Of a DNA stretch of 64,000 nucleotides, positions 1-9,631 are shown in pieces. The stretch comes from Betaproteobacteria bacterium. Its GTDB lineage: Bacteria > Pseudomonadota > Gammaproteobacteria > Burkholderiales > Ga0077523. Within the stretch, counting starts at the first letter, position 1. Each line of letters opens with the position of its first letter. The stretch covers positions 111,731 through 175,730 of the forward strand of contig WGLR01000009.1 of assembly GCA_016125475.1 (NCBI GenBank), in the 5' to 3' direction. A program made the position numbers and the translations under genes. The notes under the pieces were generated by a model. That model was not told the DNA's origin, did no database searches, and saw nothing but the letters and a program-made list of their open reading frames with translations.

Positions 1-542
1 TGATGGCCACGCAGAATCCGATCGAGCAGGAGGGCACGTATCCGCTGCCCGAGGCACAGCTCGACCGCTTCATGCTCCACTGCCGGATCGACTATCCCGA
101 CCGCACGACGACACTCAGGATCATGGATCTCGCGCGACGCGAAGCCATCGAGGCGCGCGAGTTCGTGCCACCTCCGCGCCGTCTCACGGAGGAGACCGTG
201 CTGCACGCGCGCGCGGAGATCCTCTCGCTCACGCTCGCCGAATCGGTCGCCGAATACATCGCCGCACTCGTGGATGCCACGCGCTGCCCGCAGCCCTACA
301 GCGCGCGGCTCGCGGAGTGGCTGCGCTGGGGCGCGAGCCCGCGTGCAGCCATCGCGATCGAGCGCGGTGCACGTGCGCTCGCCTGGCTCGACGAGCGCGA
401 CTTCGTGAGCCCGGAGGACGTGCAGGCCATCGCGCCCGACGCGCTGCGCCACCGTCTGCTGCTCGACTATTCGGCCCAGGCACGCGGCGTGACGGCGGAA
501 GCGTGCGTCGAGGAACTCCTGCGCCATGTCCCGGCACCATGA
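1..542 (+). CDS. MoxR-family AAA+ ATPase, C-terminal part (5' end outside window)
   Basis: This is the C-terminal 180 or so residues of a MoxR-type AAA+ ATPase, a chaperone-like ATPase that matures partner proteins, usually those carrying von Willebrand A domains. The visible part starts in the conserved stretch [20 protein letters not shown] around the Walker B/sensor 1 region and continues through the AAA lid domain. The first ATG, at base 3, is internal, because family members have about 140 residues before this motif, so the gene begins outside the window. The stop codon overlaps the start of the DUF58 gene (ATGA). The six following genes are the classical partners of MoxR, which supports the call. 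Confidence 0.93.
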   Translation, partial: MATQNPIEQEGTYPLPEAQLDRFMLHCRIDYPDRTTTLRIMDLARREAIEAREFVPPPRRLTEETVLHARAEILSLTLAESVAEYIAALVDATRCPQPYSARLAEWLRWGASPRAAIAIERGARALAWLDERDFVSPEDVQAIAPDALRHRLLLDYSAQARGVTAEACVEELLRHVPAP

Positions 543-1441
543 TCGTCCCGGATCTCCCGGAACTGATCGCACTGAGAGGCGCCGCGCAGGGCCTTGCGCT
601 GCAGGCGCGACGTCCCGTGCTGACGCGTCTGCACGGCAGCCATCGCACCCCGCTGCGCGGCCGCGGGCTCGAGTTCGAGGAAGTCCGTCCCTACGCCGCC
701 GGTGATGACGCGCGCTACATCGACTGGCGGGTGACGGCACGACGCGGTCGACCTCACACCAAGCTCTTCCGCGAGGAACGCGAGCGGCCGGTCTGGATGA
801 TCGCGGACATGCATCCGGGGCTGTTCTTCGGTAGCCGCCGGCAGCTGAAATCGGCGCTGCTCGTACGTGCCGCCGCGCTGCTCGGATGGGTCGCGATCCT
901 CGGCGGGGACCGACTCGGAGCCGTGTTGCCTGCGGGCCCCGAGGGAGCCGGCGTCCTTCCGCCTCGTGGCAGGGAGGCCGGGCTGCTGCCCATCCTCGAA
1001 TCGCTGGTCGCCGCGCAGCCGCGCGCCCCCGGTCCGCCCGAAACCGGCCTGCTCGACGCCCTGCTCGCACGCGTCCGGCCACTGGTCCAGCCGGGCAGCA
1101 CGATCCTCGTCGCGAGCGACTTCGCGGGACTGGACGCCTCGAGCGAGAACCGCCTGTCGGCGCTCGCCGTGCACAACGACTGCCGGCTGGTCCGGATCGC
1201 GGATCCCCTCGAACAGAACGGGCTGCCCGCCGGCACCTACCGGGCCGGCGTCCCGGGCCGACTGCGCTGGCTCGACGGAGATCGCACACGATCGGCGTGG
1301 CGGCAGACGTGGAACGATCGCGAGGCCCGACTCGACGCGCTCTCGGTGCGGGGCGGCATGCCCGTCGTCCGCCTCTCTACCGCCGACGCCGTCACCGACG
1401 TCCTGCCCACGCTCTTCGGCGTGCACGGGAGGGCCGCATGA
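539..1441 (+). CDS. DUF58 domain protein of the MoxR/Bat operon
   Basis: This 300-residue protein belongs to the DUF58 family, which accompanies moxR in bacteria and resembles a degenerate von Willebrand A fold. The family core is visible at residues 41-82 ([20 protein letters not shown], then W-R-V-T-A and K-L-F-R-E-E). The biochemical role of the family is not established; it is inferred to help MoxR act on the VWA proteins downstream. The start was chosen at the ATG overlapping the moxR stop, because the longer in-frame extension upstream lies inside moxR and is not DUF58-like. The gene also overlaps the next gene by four bases, so translation is probably coupled. Confidence 0.92.
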   Translation: MIVPDLPELIALRGAAQGLALQARRPVLTRLHGSHRTPLRGRGLEFEEVRPYAAGDDARYIDWRVTARRGRPHTKLFREERERPVWMIADMHPGLFFGSRRQLKSALLVRAAALLGWVAILGGDRLGAVLPAGPEGAGVLPPRGREAGLLPILESLVAAQPRAPGPPETGLLDALLARVRPLVQPGSTILVASDFAGLDASSENRLSALAVHNDCRLVRIADPLEQNGLPAGTYRAGVPGRLRWLDGDRTRSAWRQTWNDREARLDALSVRGGMPVVRLSTADAVTDVLPTLFGVHGRAA

Positions 1442-1890
1442 AGGACGGTACGTGGCTCGCGCAGCTCGCGCCTGCCCACGCACCTCCCCCGCCAGGCTGG
1501 TGGCCACCGGCGCCCGGCTGGTGGGGGCTGCTCGCCCTCGTCGTGCTCCTCGTGACGGCTCTCGCGTGGTGGCTGCGGCATCCCCGGCGCCGACTGCGGC
1601 GCGCGGCGATACGGGAGCTCCGCCAGCTGGAGCGGGGAGGGGTCGACGACGCGGCACTCGCACGCGGCGTCGAATACCTCCTCCGCCGCTACGCGGTGTC
1701 GCGATACGGGCGGGAGACGGTGGCGGCGCTCACCGGCGAGGACTGGCTGGCGTTCGTGATCGCGCACGGCGGGCACGCGTGGGCAGGCGACCCCGGCCGC
1801 AACCTGCTCCGGGCAGCCTACGGTGCGCGGAGCGTCGCCGACCGGCAGTCGTGGGTCCGCGGGGCGCGCGGCTTCCTGAGTCGCCGCTGA
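1438..1890 (+). CDS. DUF4381 single-pass membrane protein
   Basis: This 150-residue protein matches the DUF4381 family found between DUF58 and batA genes. It has a proline- and tryptophan-rich N-terminus (PPPPGWWPPAPGWWG), one membrane segment at about residues 27-44, and a basic, soluble helical C-terminal part. Its function is unknown. From the membrane topology and the conserved operon position it probably helps assemble the Bat/VWA membrane complex. Both ends overlap the neighbouring genes (ATGA at each junction), which indicates tight co-translation. Confidence 0.85.
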   Translation: MKDGTWLAQLAPAHAPPPPGWWPPAPGWWGLLALVVLLVTALAWWLRHPRRRLRRAAIRELRQLERGGVDDAALARGVEYLLRRYAVSRYGRETVAALTGEDWLAFVIAHGGHAWAGDPGRNLLRAAYGARSVADRQSWVRGARGFLSRR

Positions 1891-2867
1891 TGCTGCACTT
1901 CGCGTGGCCCTGGATGCTGGCCTGTCTGCCGCTGCCGTGGATCCTCGCCCGCTGGCTCCCTGCCGCGAAGCCGGCCAGTGCGGCATTGTTCATTCCGTTC
2001 GCCGACGGTGTCGCCGAGGCCCGCGACCTGCCTGCCGCGAGACCCTGGTCCCGGCCGCGTCTGCTGCTCCTGCTCGCCACGTGGCTCGCGCTCGTGGGTG
2101 CCGCGACGCGCCCGCAGTGGCTGGGCGACCCGCAGCCGGTACCGACGACGGGCCGCCGGCTCCTGCTCGCAGTGGACGTCTCGGGGTCGATGGCCACGCG
2201 CGACATGGCAGGAAACGAGACCCGCCTTCAGGTCGTGCAGCAGGTCGCCGGGGACTTCATCCGACGCCGTCACGGCGACCAGGTCGGCCTGATCCTGTTC
2301 GGAACCGCGCCTTACGTGCAGGCCCCTCTCACCGCCGATCTCGCGACCGTCCGGGAGTTTCTCGACGAGGCCGTCATCGGCGTGGCCGGCCGGCAGACGG
2401 CACTGGGTGACGCCATCGGTCTCGCGATCAAGCGGCTGCGCGAGGCCCCGGCGCGCAACCGGAAGAAGGGAGACACGGTTCTCGTGCTGCTGACCGACGG
2501 AAGCAACACGGCGGGCGTGATGCCGCCGCTCGAAGCCGCGAAACTGGCGGCATCCGCGGGACTGAAGATCTACACGATCGGTGTCGGTGCCCCGGCAGAT
2601 TCCGGCTTCTTCGGGCTCGGCGGCTCGCGCAGCGACCTGGACGAGGACACGCTCGAGGCGATCGCGCGCCTCACGGGCGGTGCCTATTTCCGGGCTACGG
2701 ACGAAGAGGCCCTGCAGCAGGTCTACGCGCGGATCGATCGCCTCGAGCCCAGTGCAGGACGCGACCAGTGGTACCGGCCGAGCGCGGAATGGTTCATGTG
2801 GCCCCTCGGCTGCGCACTCGTGCTGAGCATCCCTGCCGTCTGGATGGAGCGCCGGCAGTGGACCTGA
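1890..2867 (+). CDS. batA: BatA-like VWA-domain membrane protein
   Basis: This 325-residue protein has two N-terminal membrane segments (about residues 2-24 and 52-72), a von Willebrand A domain, and a C-terminal membrane segment (about 300-318). The metal-ion-dependent adhesion site is intact: LLLAVDVSGSM gives the DxSxS signature and LTDGSNTAG the later Thr/Asp loop. BatA-type proteins form an inner-membrane complex with BatB and are substrates or partners of MoxR. The Bat system has been linked to stress tolerance in several bacteria. The substrate here cannot be told from sequence. The start ATG overlaps the stop of the preceding gene. Confidence 0.9.
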   Translation: MLHFAWPWMLACLPLPWILARWLPAAKPASAALFIPFADGVAEARDLPAARPWSRPRLLLLLATWLALVGAATRPQWLGDPQPVPTTGRRLLLAVDVSGSMATRDMAGNETRLQVVQQVAGDFIRRRHGDQVGLILFGTAPYVQAPLTADLATVREFLDEAVIGVAGRQTALGDAIGLAIKRLREAPARNRKKGDTVLVLLTDGSNTAGVMPPLEAAKLAASAGLKIYTIGVGAPADSGFFGLGGSRSDLDEDTLEAIARLTGGAYFRATDEEALQQVYARIDRLEPSAGRDQWYRPSAEWFMWPLGCALVLSIPAVWMERRQWT

Positions 2868-3865
2868 TGGCGGCGCTCCACGACTTTCATTTCCTGCGCC
2901 CCGCCTGGCTCGCGGCGCTGCCCGTTCTCTGGGGTCTCGCGTTCTGGCTCGCGCGCCGTCGCGCACGCGCGGGGAACTGGGTGCACGTGATCGATCCCGA
3001 CCTGCTCGCGAGCCTCAGGCTCGAGGCTGCAGGGGCCGGTCGCACACACGGGCCCTGGCCCCTGCTCGCGCTCGCGTGGACGGGTGCCGTCATCGCGCTC
3101 GCGGGGCCGGCCTGGGAGCGCGACCCGGCCCCGGCGTTCCGGACCCCCGGCGCGTGGGTGGTCGTGCTCGACCTCTCGCCCTCGATGGCGTCCACCGACG
3201 TGTCCCCCGACCGTGTGACACGTGCGCGCTACGCGATCGACGATCTGCTGTCGGCGGCGAGGGACGCACGCGTGGCCCTGGTGGTGTTCGGCGCGGAGCC
3301 CTACACCGTGACGCCTCTCACGAACGACGTGGCGACCGTGCGGACGCTGCTGCAGCCACTCGCCCCCGGCATCCTGCCCGTCCAGGGCGACGAACTGGCG
3401 CCCGCCCTGAAGGAAGCGGGTCGACTGCTCGAGAGAACCGCCGCGAGGAATGCGCACGTGATCGTCCTCACGGACGGCTTCGAAGACCCCGCGGCAGCCT
3501 TCGGAGCGGCGCACGACCTGAGGTCCCGCGGCGCCTCGGTCGACGTGATCGGCATCGGCACGCGCCAGGGCGCACCGGTTCGCGGCACCGACGGCGGATT
3601 CGACGAGAATGCGCAGGGCAGGCCGGTGCTCGCGCGACTCGACGTCGACCGTCTCAAGCGTCTTGCATCGACCGGCGGCGGCGAGTACGTCGGCCTGGAC
3701 GGTCTCCGGCGTCTCGCGGGCGACCTCCGCACGCGGCCCGACGCGACGGATGCGGCGGCAGCCGTGTCCGGCGTGCACGTGCAGACGTGGCACGATGCGG
3801 GGGCGTGGCTCCCCCCGGTCGTCGTGCTGCTCGCCGCGGCGCTCGCGCGCCGGGGGTGGCTCTGA
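2867..3865 (+). CDS. batB: BatB-like VWA-domain membrane protein
   Basis: This 332-residue protein is a second VWA protein with the same layout as its neighbour: N-terminal membrane helices, a VWA domain, and a C-terminal hydrophobic segment ending at the last residues. The MIDAS motif reads VVLDLSPSMAS, so the DxSxS residues are kept, and LTDGFEDPAAAF matches the second metal loop. It probably pairs with the upstream VWA protein. The ATG overlapping the previous stop is used as start; an in-frame GTG three codons upstream (2858) is an alternative. Confidence 0.88.
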   Translation: MAALHDFHFLRPAWLAALPVLWGLAFWLARRRARAGNWVHVIDPDLLASLRLEAAGAGRTHGPWPLLALAWTGAVIALAGPAWERDPAPAFRTPGAWVVVLDLSPSMASTDVSPDRVTRARYAIDDLLSAARDARVALVVFGAEPYTVTPLTNDVATVRTLLQPLAPGILPVQGDELAPALKEAGRLLERTAARNAHVIVLTDGFEDPAAAFGAAHDLRSRGASVDVIGIGTRQGAPVRGTDGGFDENAQGRPVLARLDVDRLKRLASTGGGEYVGLDGLRRLAGDLRTRPDATDAAAAVSGVHVQTWHDAGAWLPPVVVLLAAALARRGWL

Positions 3866-4737
3866 TGCGCCGTGCCGTGGCCGGATCTCTTTGCGCGCTG
3901 GCACTGCTCGCGCCCCCCGCGCACGCGGCCGACTGGTGGTCACGCCTCTGGCAGAACGCCGACCAGCGCGGCGAGCGCCTGCTGCGGGACGGCGACGCGG
4001 CGGCTGCCGCACAGACCTTCGCAGACCCGCGCCGACGCGCCTATGCCGACCTGCGTGCGGGACATTTCGCGGCGGCCGCGAGCGGTTTCGGCAGGTTCGA
4101 CGATTCGGATGCCCACTACAACCGTGGCAATGCGCTCGCGCGGGCAGGTCGCCTGAAGGACGCGCTCGCGGCGTACGACGCCGCACTCGCGCGCGATCCG
4201 GGCAACCGCGACGCACGGCACAACCGCGAACTCGTGAAGCGGGCCCTTCAACGGCAGCAGCCACCGGACTCCAGACACTCGCCGCCCGGAGCGGACGGCC
4301 AGTCCGACGGATCTCGACACGACCGCCCCGGACAGAATCGGGACCGCGGCGGGAACACCTCCGGAAAGCCCGGTCAGTCGGCCCCATCCGGCGGGAATGC
4401 CCGCGCGGGCAAGGAACCGCCGAAGGCCGGGGAAGGCGGTGCCAACGGGATCGGCAGCGAGTCGACGCCGACACCACCCGCGAGGACGGCTGCCGGGTCG
4501 GCGGGAGATTCCGGCCACGCGCGGAACGATGCCCGGGCGCAGGCGGGCAAGCCTGCCGCCGACACGCTGGAAGCACCACGAGGTCAGCCGGGCGCCGGAT
4601 CGCCGGCAACGCCCCCGACCGAGAAGCAGCTTGCCGAGGACCAGTGGCTTCGGCGGATTCCGGACGATCCCGGCGGCCTCCTGCGTCGAAAGTTCATGAT
4701 CGAGCACCTCATGAGAGAGCAGGGAGACACCCCATGA
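3865..4737 (+). CDS. batC: Exported TPR protein (BatC-like) with long disordered tail
   Basis: This 290-residue protein starts with a signal peptide (hydrophobic residues 6-15, cleavage near AHA-ADW). Tetratricopeptide-like helices follow at about 30-130, including the motif DAHYNRGNALARAGRLKDAL. The remainder, about 130-250, is a low-complexity region rich in Gly, Pro, Ser and charged residues, and the C-terminus is a short helical segment. BatC-type TPR proteins are the periplasmic partner of BatA/BatB. The composition of the tail suggests a flexible linker. The gene overlaps both neighbours, in keeping with a single operon. Confidence 0.82.
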   Translation: MRRAVAGSLCALALLAPPAHAADWWSRLWQNADQRGERLLRDGDAAAAAQTFADPRRRAYADLRAGHFAAAASGFGRFDDSDAHYNRGNALARAGRLKDALAAYDAALARDPGNRDARHNRELVKRALQRQQPPDSRHSPPGADGQSDGSRHDRPGQNRDRGGNTSGKPGQSAPSGGNARAGKEPPKAGEGGANGIGSESTPTPPARTAAGSAGDSGHARNDARAQAGKPAADTLEAPRGQPGAGSPATPPTEKQLAEDQWLRRIPDDPGGLLRRKFMIEHLMREQGDTP

Positions 4738-6539
4738 AGTTCCTGCGCCGTATCGCCGTCACGCTGTTGCTGCTGTCGTCGAGCGCGCCCGTGCTCGCCA
4801 CCGTGCAGGCCTGGCTGGATCGCAACCAGGTCGATCCGGGCGAGTCCGTCCGGCTCACGCTGCAGCAGGACGGGGGCGGCGGCGGGCAGCCCGACCTCGC
4901 CCCGCTTCGCAAGGACTTCGACGTGCTCGGCACGAGCACCGGCACCAGCGTGCAGATCGTGAACGGTCACATGTCCACCCGGCATCAGGTGACGGTCACG
5001 CTTTCGCCGACACACGGCGGGCTCGTCAGGATTCCCGCCATCGCGTGGGGCGGGGAAAGCTCGCCCCCTCTGGAACTGACCGTCGGCGGCGCGCCGTCCG
5101 CCGGGACCGGTGGAACGGGTGAGTCGGCGACCCATCACGACGCGCACGTCTTCCTGACGTCCTCGCTCGAATCGCCGCACCCCTACGTCCAGGCGGGGGA
5201 CACGCTCACGGTCCGCCTGTACGCGGATCGACCGATCTACCAGGCGAGCCTCGACTTTCCGGGCAACGGCGACGTTCTCGTGCAGAGACTCGGCAAGGAC
5301 CGACAGACGCAGGAAACACGCGACGGCCACGCCTACGACGTCGTGGAGCGCCGGTACGTGCTGTTCCCGCAGCGCAGCGGCGCGATCGACCTGCCCGGGC
5401 CGGTGCTCGACGCACAGGTGCCCGACACGCGCACCCCGTCCGGATCGGACCCCTTCTTCGACGACTTCTTCAGCCACAGTCCCTTCCGCGGCATGCTGAA
5501 CGACACGCGGCCGCTGCGGCTGCACGGCACGCCGGTCCGGCTCGACGTGCGGCCCCGTCCCGCCGCCGCCACGGGGCCCGCCTGGCTGCCCGCGCGCGAC
5601 GTGACGCTCGAAGCCTCCTGGCAGCCCGAGGACACCCGCGTCCACGCGGGCGAACCCGTCACGCTGCATCTCGTGCTCAGGGCCACGGGGCTCGGCAGCG
5701 CCCAGCTCCCCGACTTCAGTGCGCTGCTGTCCCTTCCCGACGGGGTGAAGGCCTACCCGGACCAGGCAAAGCTCACCGACGAACCCGCCGGGGACACGAT
5801 CGCGGGGCAGCGCGAACAGGACATCGCGCTCATCGCGACCCGGGGCGGGCGGTTCGAGCTGCCCGCGATCCGGCTGTCGTGGTGGGACACGGTCCACGAC
5901 GCGGCCCGCGAGGTCGTGGTGCCGGCGCACACGCTCGACATCCTGCCCGGCACGAGCGATTCGACGCCACCTGCGCCGGTGACCGCGCAGCCCGCTCCGC
6001 CGGCGGCCTCGCCGGCACCGGGCCCGAAGAGCGCGATCCACTTCGCGCCGGATCACACGTCGGGGGCGCCCGCGACGACCCGCGGCGTGCCCTGGCGCTG
6101 GGTCAGTGCCGGTCTTGCCGTGCTCTGGATCGCGACCGTCGCCGCCTGGTGGTTCACGCGCCGGACCGCGCACAAGGCTGGACGGGTCGTCTCGTCCGTC
6201 GACCCTTCCCGGGAGAACCCGCCCCGCGCACGCGACGCACGAAAGCGCTTTCAGGAAGCCGCCCGGGCACGCAACGCGTCCGCGGCAAGGTCTGCGCTCA
6301 TGGACTGGGCAGGCGCCGAGTGGCCTCACGATCCGCCACGCGGCCTCAACGATCTCGCGGCCCGCCTCGGGGACGAGCAGACGAAAGTCCTCGTCCGACA
6401 GCTCGACCGTGCGTGCTACGCCGGCGGAAACTGGGACGGCGACGCACTGGCCGCGGCACTGGCGGCGCAACTGCGCGCCGGCCATACGGAACCGACACCT
6501 TCCCGCAGCACGCACCAGCTCGCCGACCTCTATCCCTGA
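4734..6539 (+). CDS. batD: BatD-like exported protein (oxygen-tolerance BatD domain)
   Basis: This 601-residue protein has a signal peptide (hydrophobic residues 8-20, SSSAPVLA), a long extracytoplasmic region of repeated beta-sandwich type, and one membrane segment at about residues 456-476 (the stretch around SAGLAVLWIATVAAWW). A cytoplasmic helical tail of about 120 residues follows. This matches the BatD family, the last member of Bat operons. BatD is thought to anchor the periplasmic side of the VWA complex. The start overlaps the stop of the TPR gene. The following intergenic gap of about 80 bp separates it from an unrelated dehydrogenase, so the operon ends here. Confidence 0.87.
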   Translation: MKFLRRIAVTLLLLSSSAPVLATVQAWLDRNQVDPGESVRLTLQQDGGGGGQPDLAPLRKDFDVLGTSTGTSVQIVNGHMSTRHQVTVTLSPTHGGLVRIPAIAWGGESSPPLELTVGGAPSAGTGGTGESATHHDAHVFLTSSLESPHPYVQAGDTLTVRLYADRPIYQASLDFPGNGDVLVQRLGKDRQTQETRDGHAYDVVERRYVLFPQRSGAIDLPGPVLDAQVPDTRTPSGSDPFFDDFFSHSPFRGMLNDTRPLRLHGTPVRLDVRPRPAAATGPAWLPARDVTLEASWQPEDTRVHAGEPVTLHLVLRATGLGSAQLPDFSALLSLPDGVKAYPDQAKLTDEPAGDTIAGQREQDIALIATRGGRFELPAIRLSWWDTVHDAAREVVVPAHTLDILPGTSDSTPPAPVTAQPAPPAASPAPGPKSAIHFAPDHTSGAPATTRGVPWRWVSAGLAVLWIATVAAWWFTRRTAHKAGRVVSSVDPSRENPPRARDARKRFQEAARARNASAARSALMDWAGAEWPHDPPRGLNDLAARLGDEQTKVLVRQLDRACYAGGNWDGDALAAALAAQLRAGHTEPTPSRSTHQLADLYP

Positions 6540-6618
6540 GGCGCGCCGCACGCGTGGCGCGTTGCGCAGGGTGTACGCTCACCCGCCTGCAGACGAAAGG
6601 AACGGAGGAGGACGAACG

Positions 6619-7365
6619 ATGGATCTGAACGGAAAGGTCGCGATCGTGACGGGAGGCAACGGCGGACTCGGACAGCGCATCTGCCTCGCGCTGGCGCGCG
6701 CGGGGTGCGACGTCGCGGTGGTCTACGCGCAGAGCGCCGGGCCGGCGGAACGGATCGCGGAGTCAGTCCGGGAACTCGGCGTCCGGGCGGCGGCATTCGC
6801 GTGCGACGTGACCCACCCCGCGCAGGTCGACGCGCTCGTCGGGGCAGTGCGCGGAGAATTCGGCCGGGTCGACGTGCTGGTCAACGACGCCGCCTTCAAC
6901 AAGTGGATCCCCTTCCAGGATCTGGACGCCCTGACGTTCGACGTGTGGCAGAAGATCCTCTCGGTGAATCTCACGGGGCCGATGCTCTGCATCAAGGCCG
7001 CGGCCGCGGCGATGAAGCCGTATGGCGGGCGCATCGTGAACATCTCGTCGATCGCCGGCCTCGCACCCTCTGGATCGTCGATCCCCTACGCGGTCTCGAA
7101 GGCGGGGCTCATCCACCTCACGCGCTGCATGGCCGTCGCGCTCGCGCCCGACGTTCTCGTGAACTGCGTCGCACCTGGATATCTCGAGGACACGCGCGCC
7201 ACGGCCAATCTCGATCCCGCGTACAAGGAGCGCTCGCGCAACGGCGCGCTGCTGAAGCGCGCCGCCGACAAGGACGACGTGGCCGCGCAGGTCGTGTCGC
7301 TCTGCGAAACGGACAGCATCACCGGCCAGACGATCGTCGTCGACGCGGGGCGGTTCTTTCACTGA
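6619..7365 (+). CDS. Short-chain dehydrogenase/reductase (SDR family)
   Basis: This 248-residue protein is a classical SDR oxidoreductase using NAD(P)H. The cofactor motif TGGNGGLG (residues 11-18), the NNAG-like loop as NDAAF, and the catalytic set Ser144, Tyr157 and Lys161 (YAVSK) are all present. The C-terminus keeps the family ending G-Q-T-I-V-V-D-A-G. It resembles 3-oxoacyl-ACP reductase/FabG-like proteins, but its substrate cannot be assigned from sequence. A strong ribosome binding site (GGAGGAGGA, ending 6612) fixes the start. It stands alone between the Bat operon and an exported protein. Confidence 0.9.
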   Translation: MDLNGKVAIVTGGNGGLGQRICLALARAGCDVAVVYAQSAGPAERIAESVRELGVRAAAFACDVTHPAQVDALVGAVRGEFGRVDVLVNDAAFNKWIPFQDLDALTFDVWQKILSVNLTGPMLCIKAAAAAMKPYGGRIVNISSIAGLAPSGSSIPYAVSKAGLIHLTRCMAVALAPDVLVNCVAPGYLEDTRATANLDPAYKERSRNGALLKRAADKDDVAAQVVSLCETDSITGQTIVVDAGRFFH

Positions 7366-7401
7366 GGCAAGGCCGGAGGAGGCGCTCTCCGAACGCACTC
7401 C

Positions 7402-7427
7402 GCCGGGCGTCGATCGTCCTGCCCGGC
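7402..7427 (+). terminator. Hairpin after SDR gene
   Basis: GCCGGGC at 7402-7408 pairs perfectly with GCCCGGC at 7421-7427, 37 bases after the dehydrogenase stop. There is no T-run, so it may be a transcript-end stabiliser and not a classical intrinsic terminator. Confidence 0.35.
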
Positions 7428-7633
7428 CCACACCCGCGAGCGGCGAGAACGCGGGCAGTGCCTGCACGTCCGAACGGCTTCCGTTTGCCGAGGATCATGG
7501 GGCCGGTTGCACGAACGTGTTATCCATGTACCGACGGCCGGTCGTCACGACTTCCGGGATGCCCGCGCGACACACGCAGCGGGCTCCCTGACGAGACCGG
7601 ACATCTTCCGACAACAAGAGGAGTGTGCGGACC

Positions 7634-8761
7634 ATGAACTCGTGCGACGAACCAGTACGCGACGCATTCCAGCGCGTCGCGCAGCTGCTTGCCCTGCTTG
7701 CGATCATCCTTGCCGGTGCGGGAACCCACGCAGCACATGCCGAGGTGGAAGGCTGGTCCCGGGAGCATCTGGGGGCGGTGATCCGGCAGGCGCAGCAATC
7801 GGACGGCACGTACGTTCGCATGCGCGAGGAACTCGTGAAGGCCCGCCAGGCCCCGGGGCTGCTGCTCCGTACCGAGGCCGGTGGCTACGTCTACATCAGT
7901 GACACCGAGGCAGAGCGCCTCTCGGCGGCCGTCGCGCTCCGCGCGATGCTCTACGGCACGGAGGACGACAAGCCGTATCGACCCGTCGCGCCGGGCCGCT
8001 CGGAACTGGAGATCGCCATCGACGCCGTGGAAGTGAGTGTCCTCGACAGCATCGGTGGTCCGAGCCGCGCCGTCACGTCGGAACAGGCGCGAGCGAACAT
8101 CGCTGCCCGTACGGGGGAACTCGCGCGGGATGCGCTCCTGAAGATCCTCCGCACGTTCGACGCGGAGAATCGTGCCCGGATTGCGCAGGAGATCGCGCGC
8201 ATCGACCGCGCCCGCGAATGGCTTGCCGCCGTCGTTGCGCGTGCCGACACGCTCCGGGAAGAAGCCTTGTCCGACGGCACGGCGAACGGCTTTCTCAACC
8301 ACGCGGGTTACTACGTGGCCAGGTTTGCCGGCAGTGGCTGGCGGAAGCGTTATTCGGGCTACGCGCACCACATCGAAGGATTCCAGGCGTTCGTCCTGAA
8401 GGTCGAGGACCGCACGGGCGACCCGAAGTGGGAAGGCTCGTACTGGAGTTTCCCGACCGGAGTCGACATCTGGTCGGTGTTCACGCGGTGGAAAAGTGAC
8501 GTCCGGGAAAAGAGCCTGAAGCGCTGCCAGGCGCCCCCGCCGAACTGCCCGTGCGGTGCCGAGCCCGACATCTGGACGAGCGGTCCGGACTACCGGGTCG
8601 TCGGGGGGCCGTTCCGCACCGTGAGCGAGGCGCGCTCACGGGCGGGTGATCCTTACCTGGAAAACGGCAAGCCGGGCGCGAACAAGCACTGGACCTACGA
8701 CACCGAGCGCCGGATCGCGGAAGTGGAGAGTGCCTGCCGGACGCTGCAGACGACGCCCTAG
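7634..8761 (+). CDS. Exported protein of unknown function
   Basis: This 375-residue protein is not one I recognise. It has a signal peptide (hydrophobic core around residues 17-30, likely cleavage after THAAHA). A mostly helical middle (about 110-210) contains heptad-like charged segments, and the C-terminal third has a small Cys cluster (C-Q-A-P-P-P-N-C-P-C) and many aromatics. The start is ATG 7634 because the Shine-Dalgarno GAGGAG ends 10 bases before it; the in-frame GTG at 7625 sits on top of that site. It is a single gene, with 168 bases before the next operon. An extracytoplasmic location is the only inference I would make. Confidence 0.7.
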   Translation: MNSCDEPVRDAFQRVAQLLALLAIILAGAGTHAAHAEVEGWSREHLGAVIRQAQQSDGTYVRMREELVKARQAPGLLLRTEAGGYVYISDTEAERLSAAVALRAMLYGTEDDKPYRPVAPGRSELEIAIDAVEVSVLDSIGGPSRAVTSEQARANIAARTGELARDALLKILRTFDAENRARIAQEIARIDRAREWLAAVVARADTLREEALSDGTANGFLNHAGYYVARFAGSGWRKRYSGYAHHIEGFQAFVLKVEDRTGDPKWEGSYWSFPTGVDIWSVFTRWKSDVREKSLKRCQAPPPNCPCGAEPDIWTSGPDYRVVGGPFRTVSEARSRAGDPYLENGKPGANKHWTYDTERRIAEVESACRTLQTTP

Positions 8762-8929
8762 GCAGCACGCTCCCCGCGGCATCGCGAAGGTCGACCGCGC
8801 GACACTCTCGCGCTGACTGCCGGCTCGGGTCGCGGTTTCGGGGGTGTTGCTTCCTCTCCCCTCCGCAACGCGCTATGTTTGCGCTCCTTCGGTCCCGCGC
8901 GGGAAGCGGGCCACGCACAGGAAGCACGA

Positions 8930-9619
8930 ATGATCGACAAGACAGTCGCCGGAATCGAGGAAGCGGTCGCCGGCATCCACGACGGCGCGACGGTGCTCAT
9001 GGGCGGGTTCGGGGGAGCAGGCCAGCCCGCGGAGCTCATCGAGGGTCTCATCGCGCAGGGTGCGAAGAACCTGACCATCGTGAACAACAATGCGGGCAAC
9101 GGTGACGTCGGGCTCGCGGCGCTGCTGAAGGCGCGGCGGGTCCGGAAGGTCATCTGCTCGTTTCCGCGACAGGCGGACTCGTACGTGTTCGACGCGCTCT
9201 ACCGCGCGGGCGAGGTCGAGCTCGAACTCGTTCCGCAGGGAAATCTCGCGGAGCGCATTCGCGCCGCGGGGGCCGGCATCGGTGCGTTCTTCACGCCGAC
9301 CGCGTACGGCACGCCCCTCGCGGAAGGCAAGGAAACGCGGGAGATCGACGGGCGACACTACGTGCTCGAGTATCCGATCCGTGCCGACTTCGCGCTCATC
9401 AAGGCCTTTCGCGGCGACCGCTGGGGCAACCTCGTGTTCAGGAAGGCGGCGCGCAACTTCGGCCCGGTCATGGCCATGGCCGCCCGCTGCACGATCGCAC
9501 AGGTGGACGAGATCGTGCCGCTCGGCGCGCTCGACCCCGAGATCGTGGTGACGCCGGGCATCTTCGTACACCGGGTCGTACGCGTCGCGTCCACGCGCGC
9601 GGCAGACGTGGCCGCCTGA
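8930..9619 (+). CDS. pcaI: 3-oxoadipate CoA-transferase subunit A
   Basis: This 229-residue protein is the alpha subunit of a class I CoA-transferase that moves CoA from succinyl-CoA to 3-oxoadipate, the penultimate step of the beta-ketoadipate pathway. The glycine-rich CoA loop GGFGGAGQPAELI (about residues 25-37) and NNNAGNGDVGLAALL (about 51-65) are typical of PcaI rather than of acetoacetate transferases. The beta subunit follows after 12 bases and the thiolase after that, so the pathway context agrees. An acetoacetate or other 3-oxoacid substrate cannot be excluded. Confidence 0.88.
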   Translation: MIDKTVAGIEEAVAGIHDGATVLMGGFGGAGQPAELIEGLIAQGAKNLTIVNNNAGNGDVGLAALLKARRVRKVICSFPRQADSYVFDALYRAGEVELELVPQGNLAERIRAAGAGIGAFFTPTAYGTPLAEGKETREIDGRHYVLEYPIRADFALIKAFRGDRWGNLVFRKAARNFGPVMAMAARCTIAQVDEIVPLGALDPEIVVTPGIFVHRVVRVASTRAADVAA

Positions 9620-9631
9620 GGAGGACAGAGC

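Noticed and set aside
4120..4620. Possible separate function for the Gly/Pro/Ser-rich region of the BatC-like protein
   Set aside because: It is a low-complexity linker in frame with the TPR protein, with no motif of its own.
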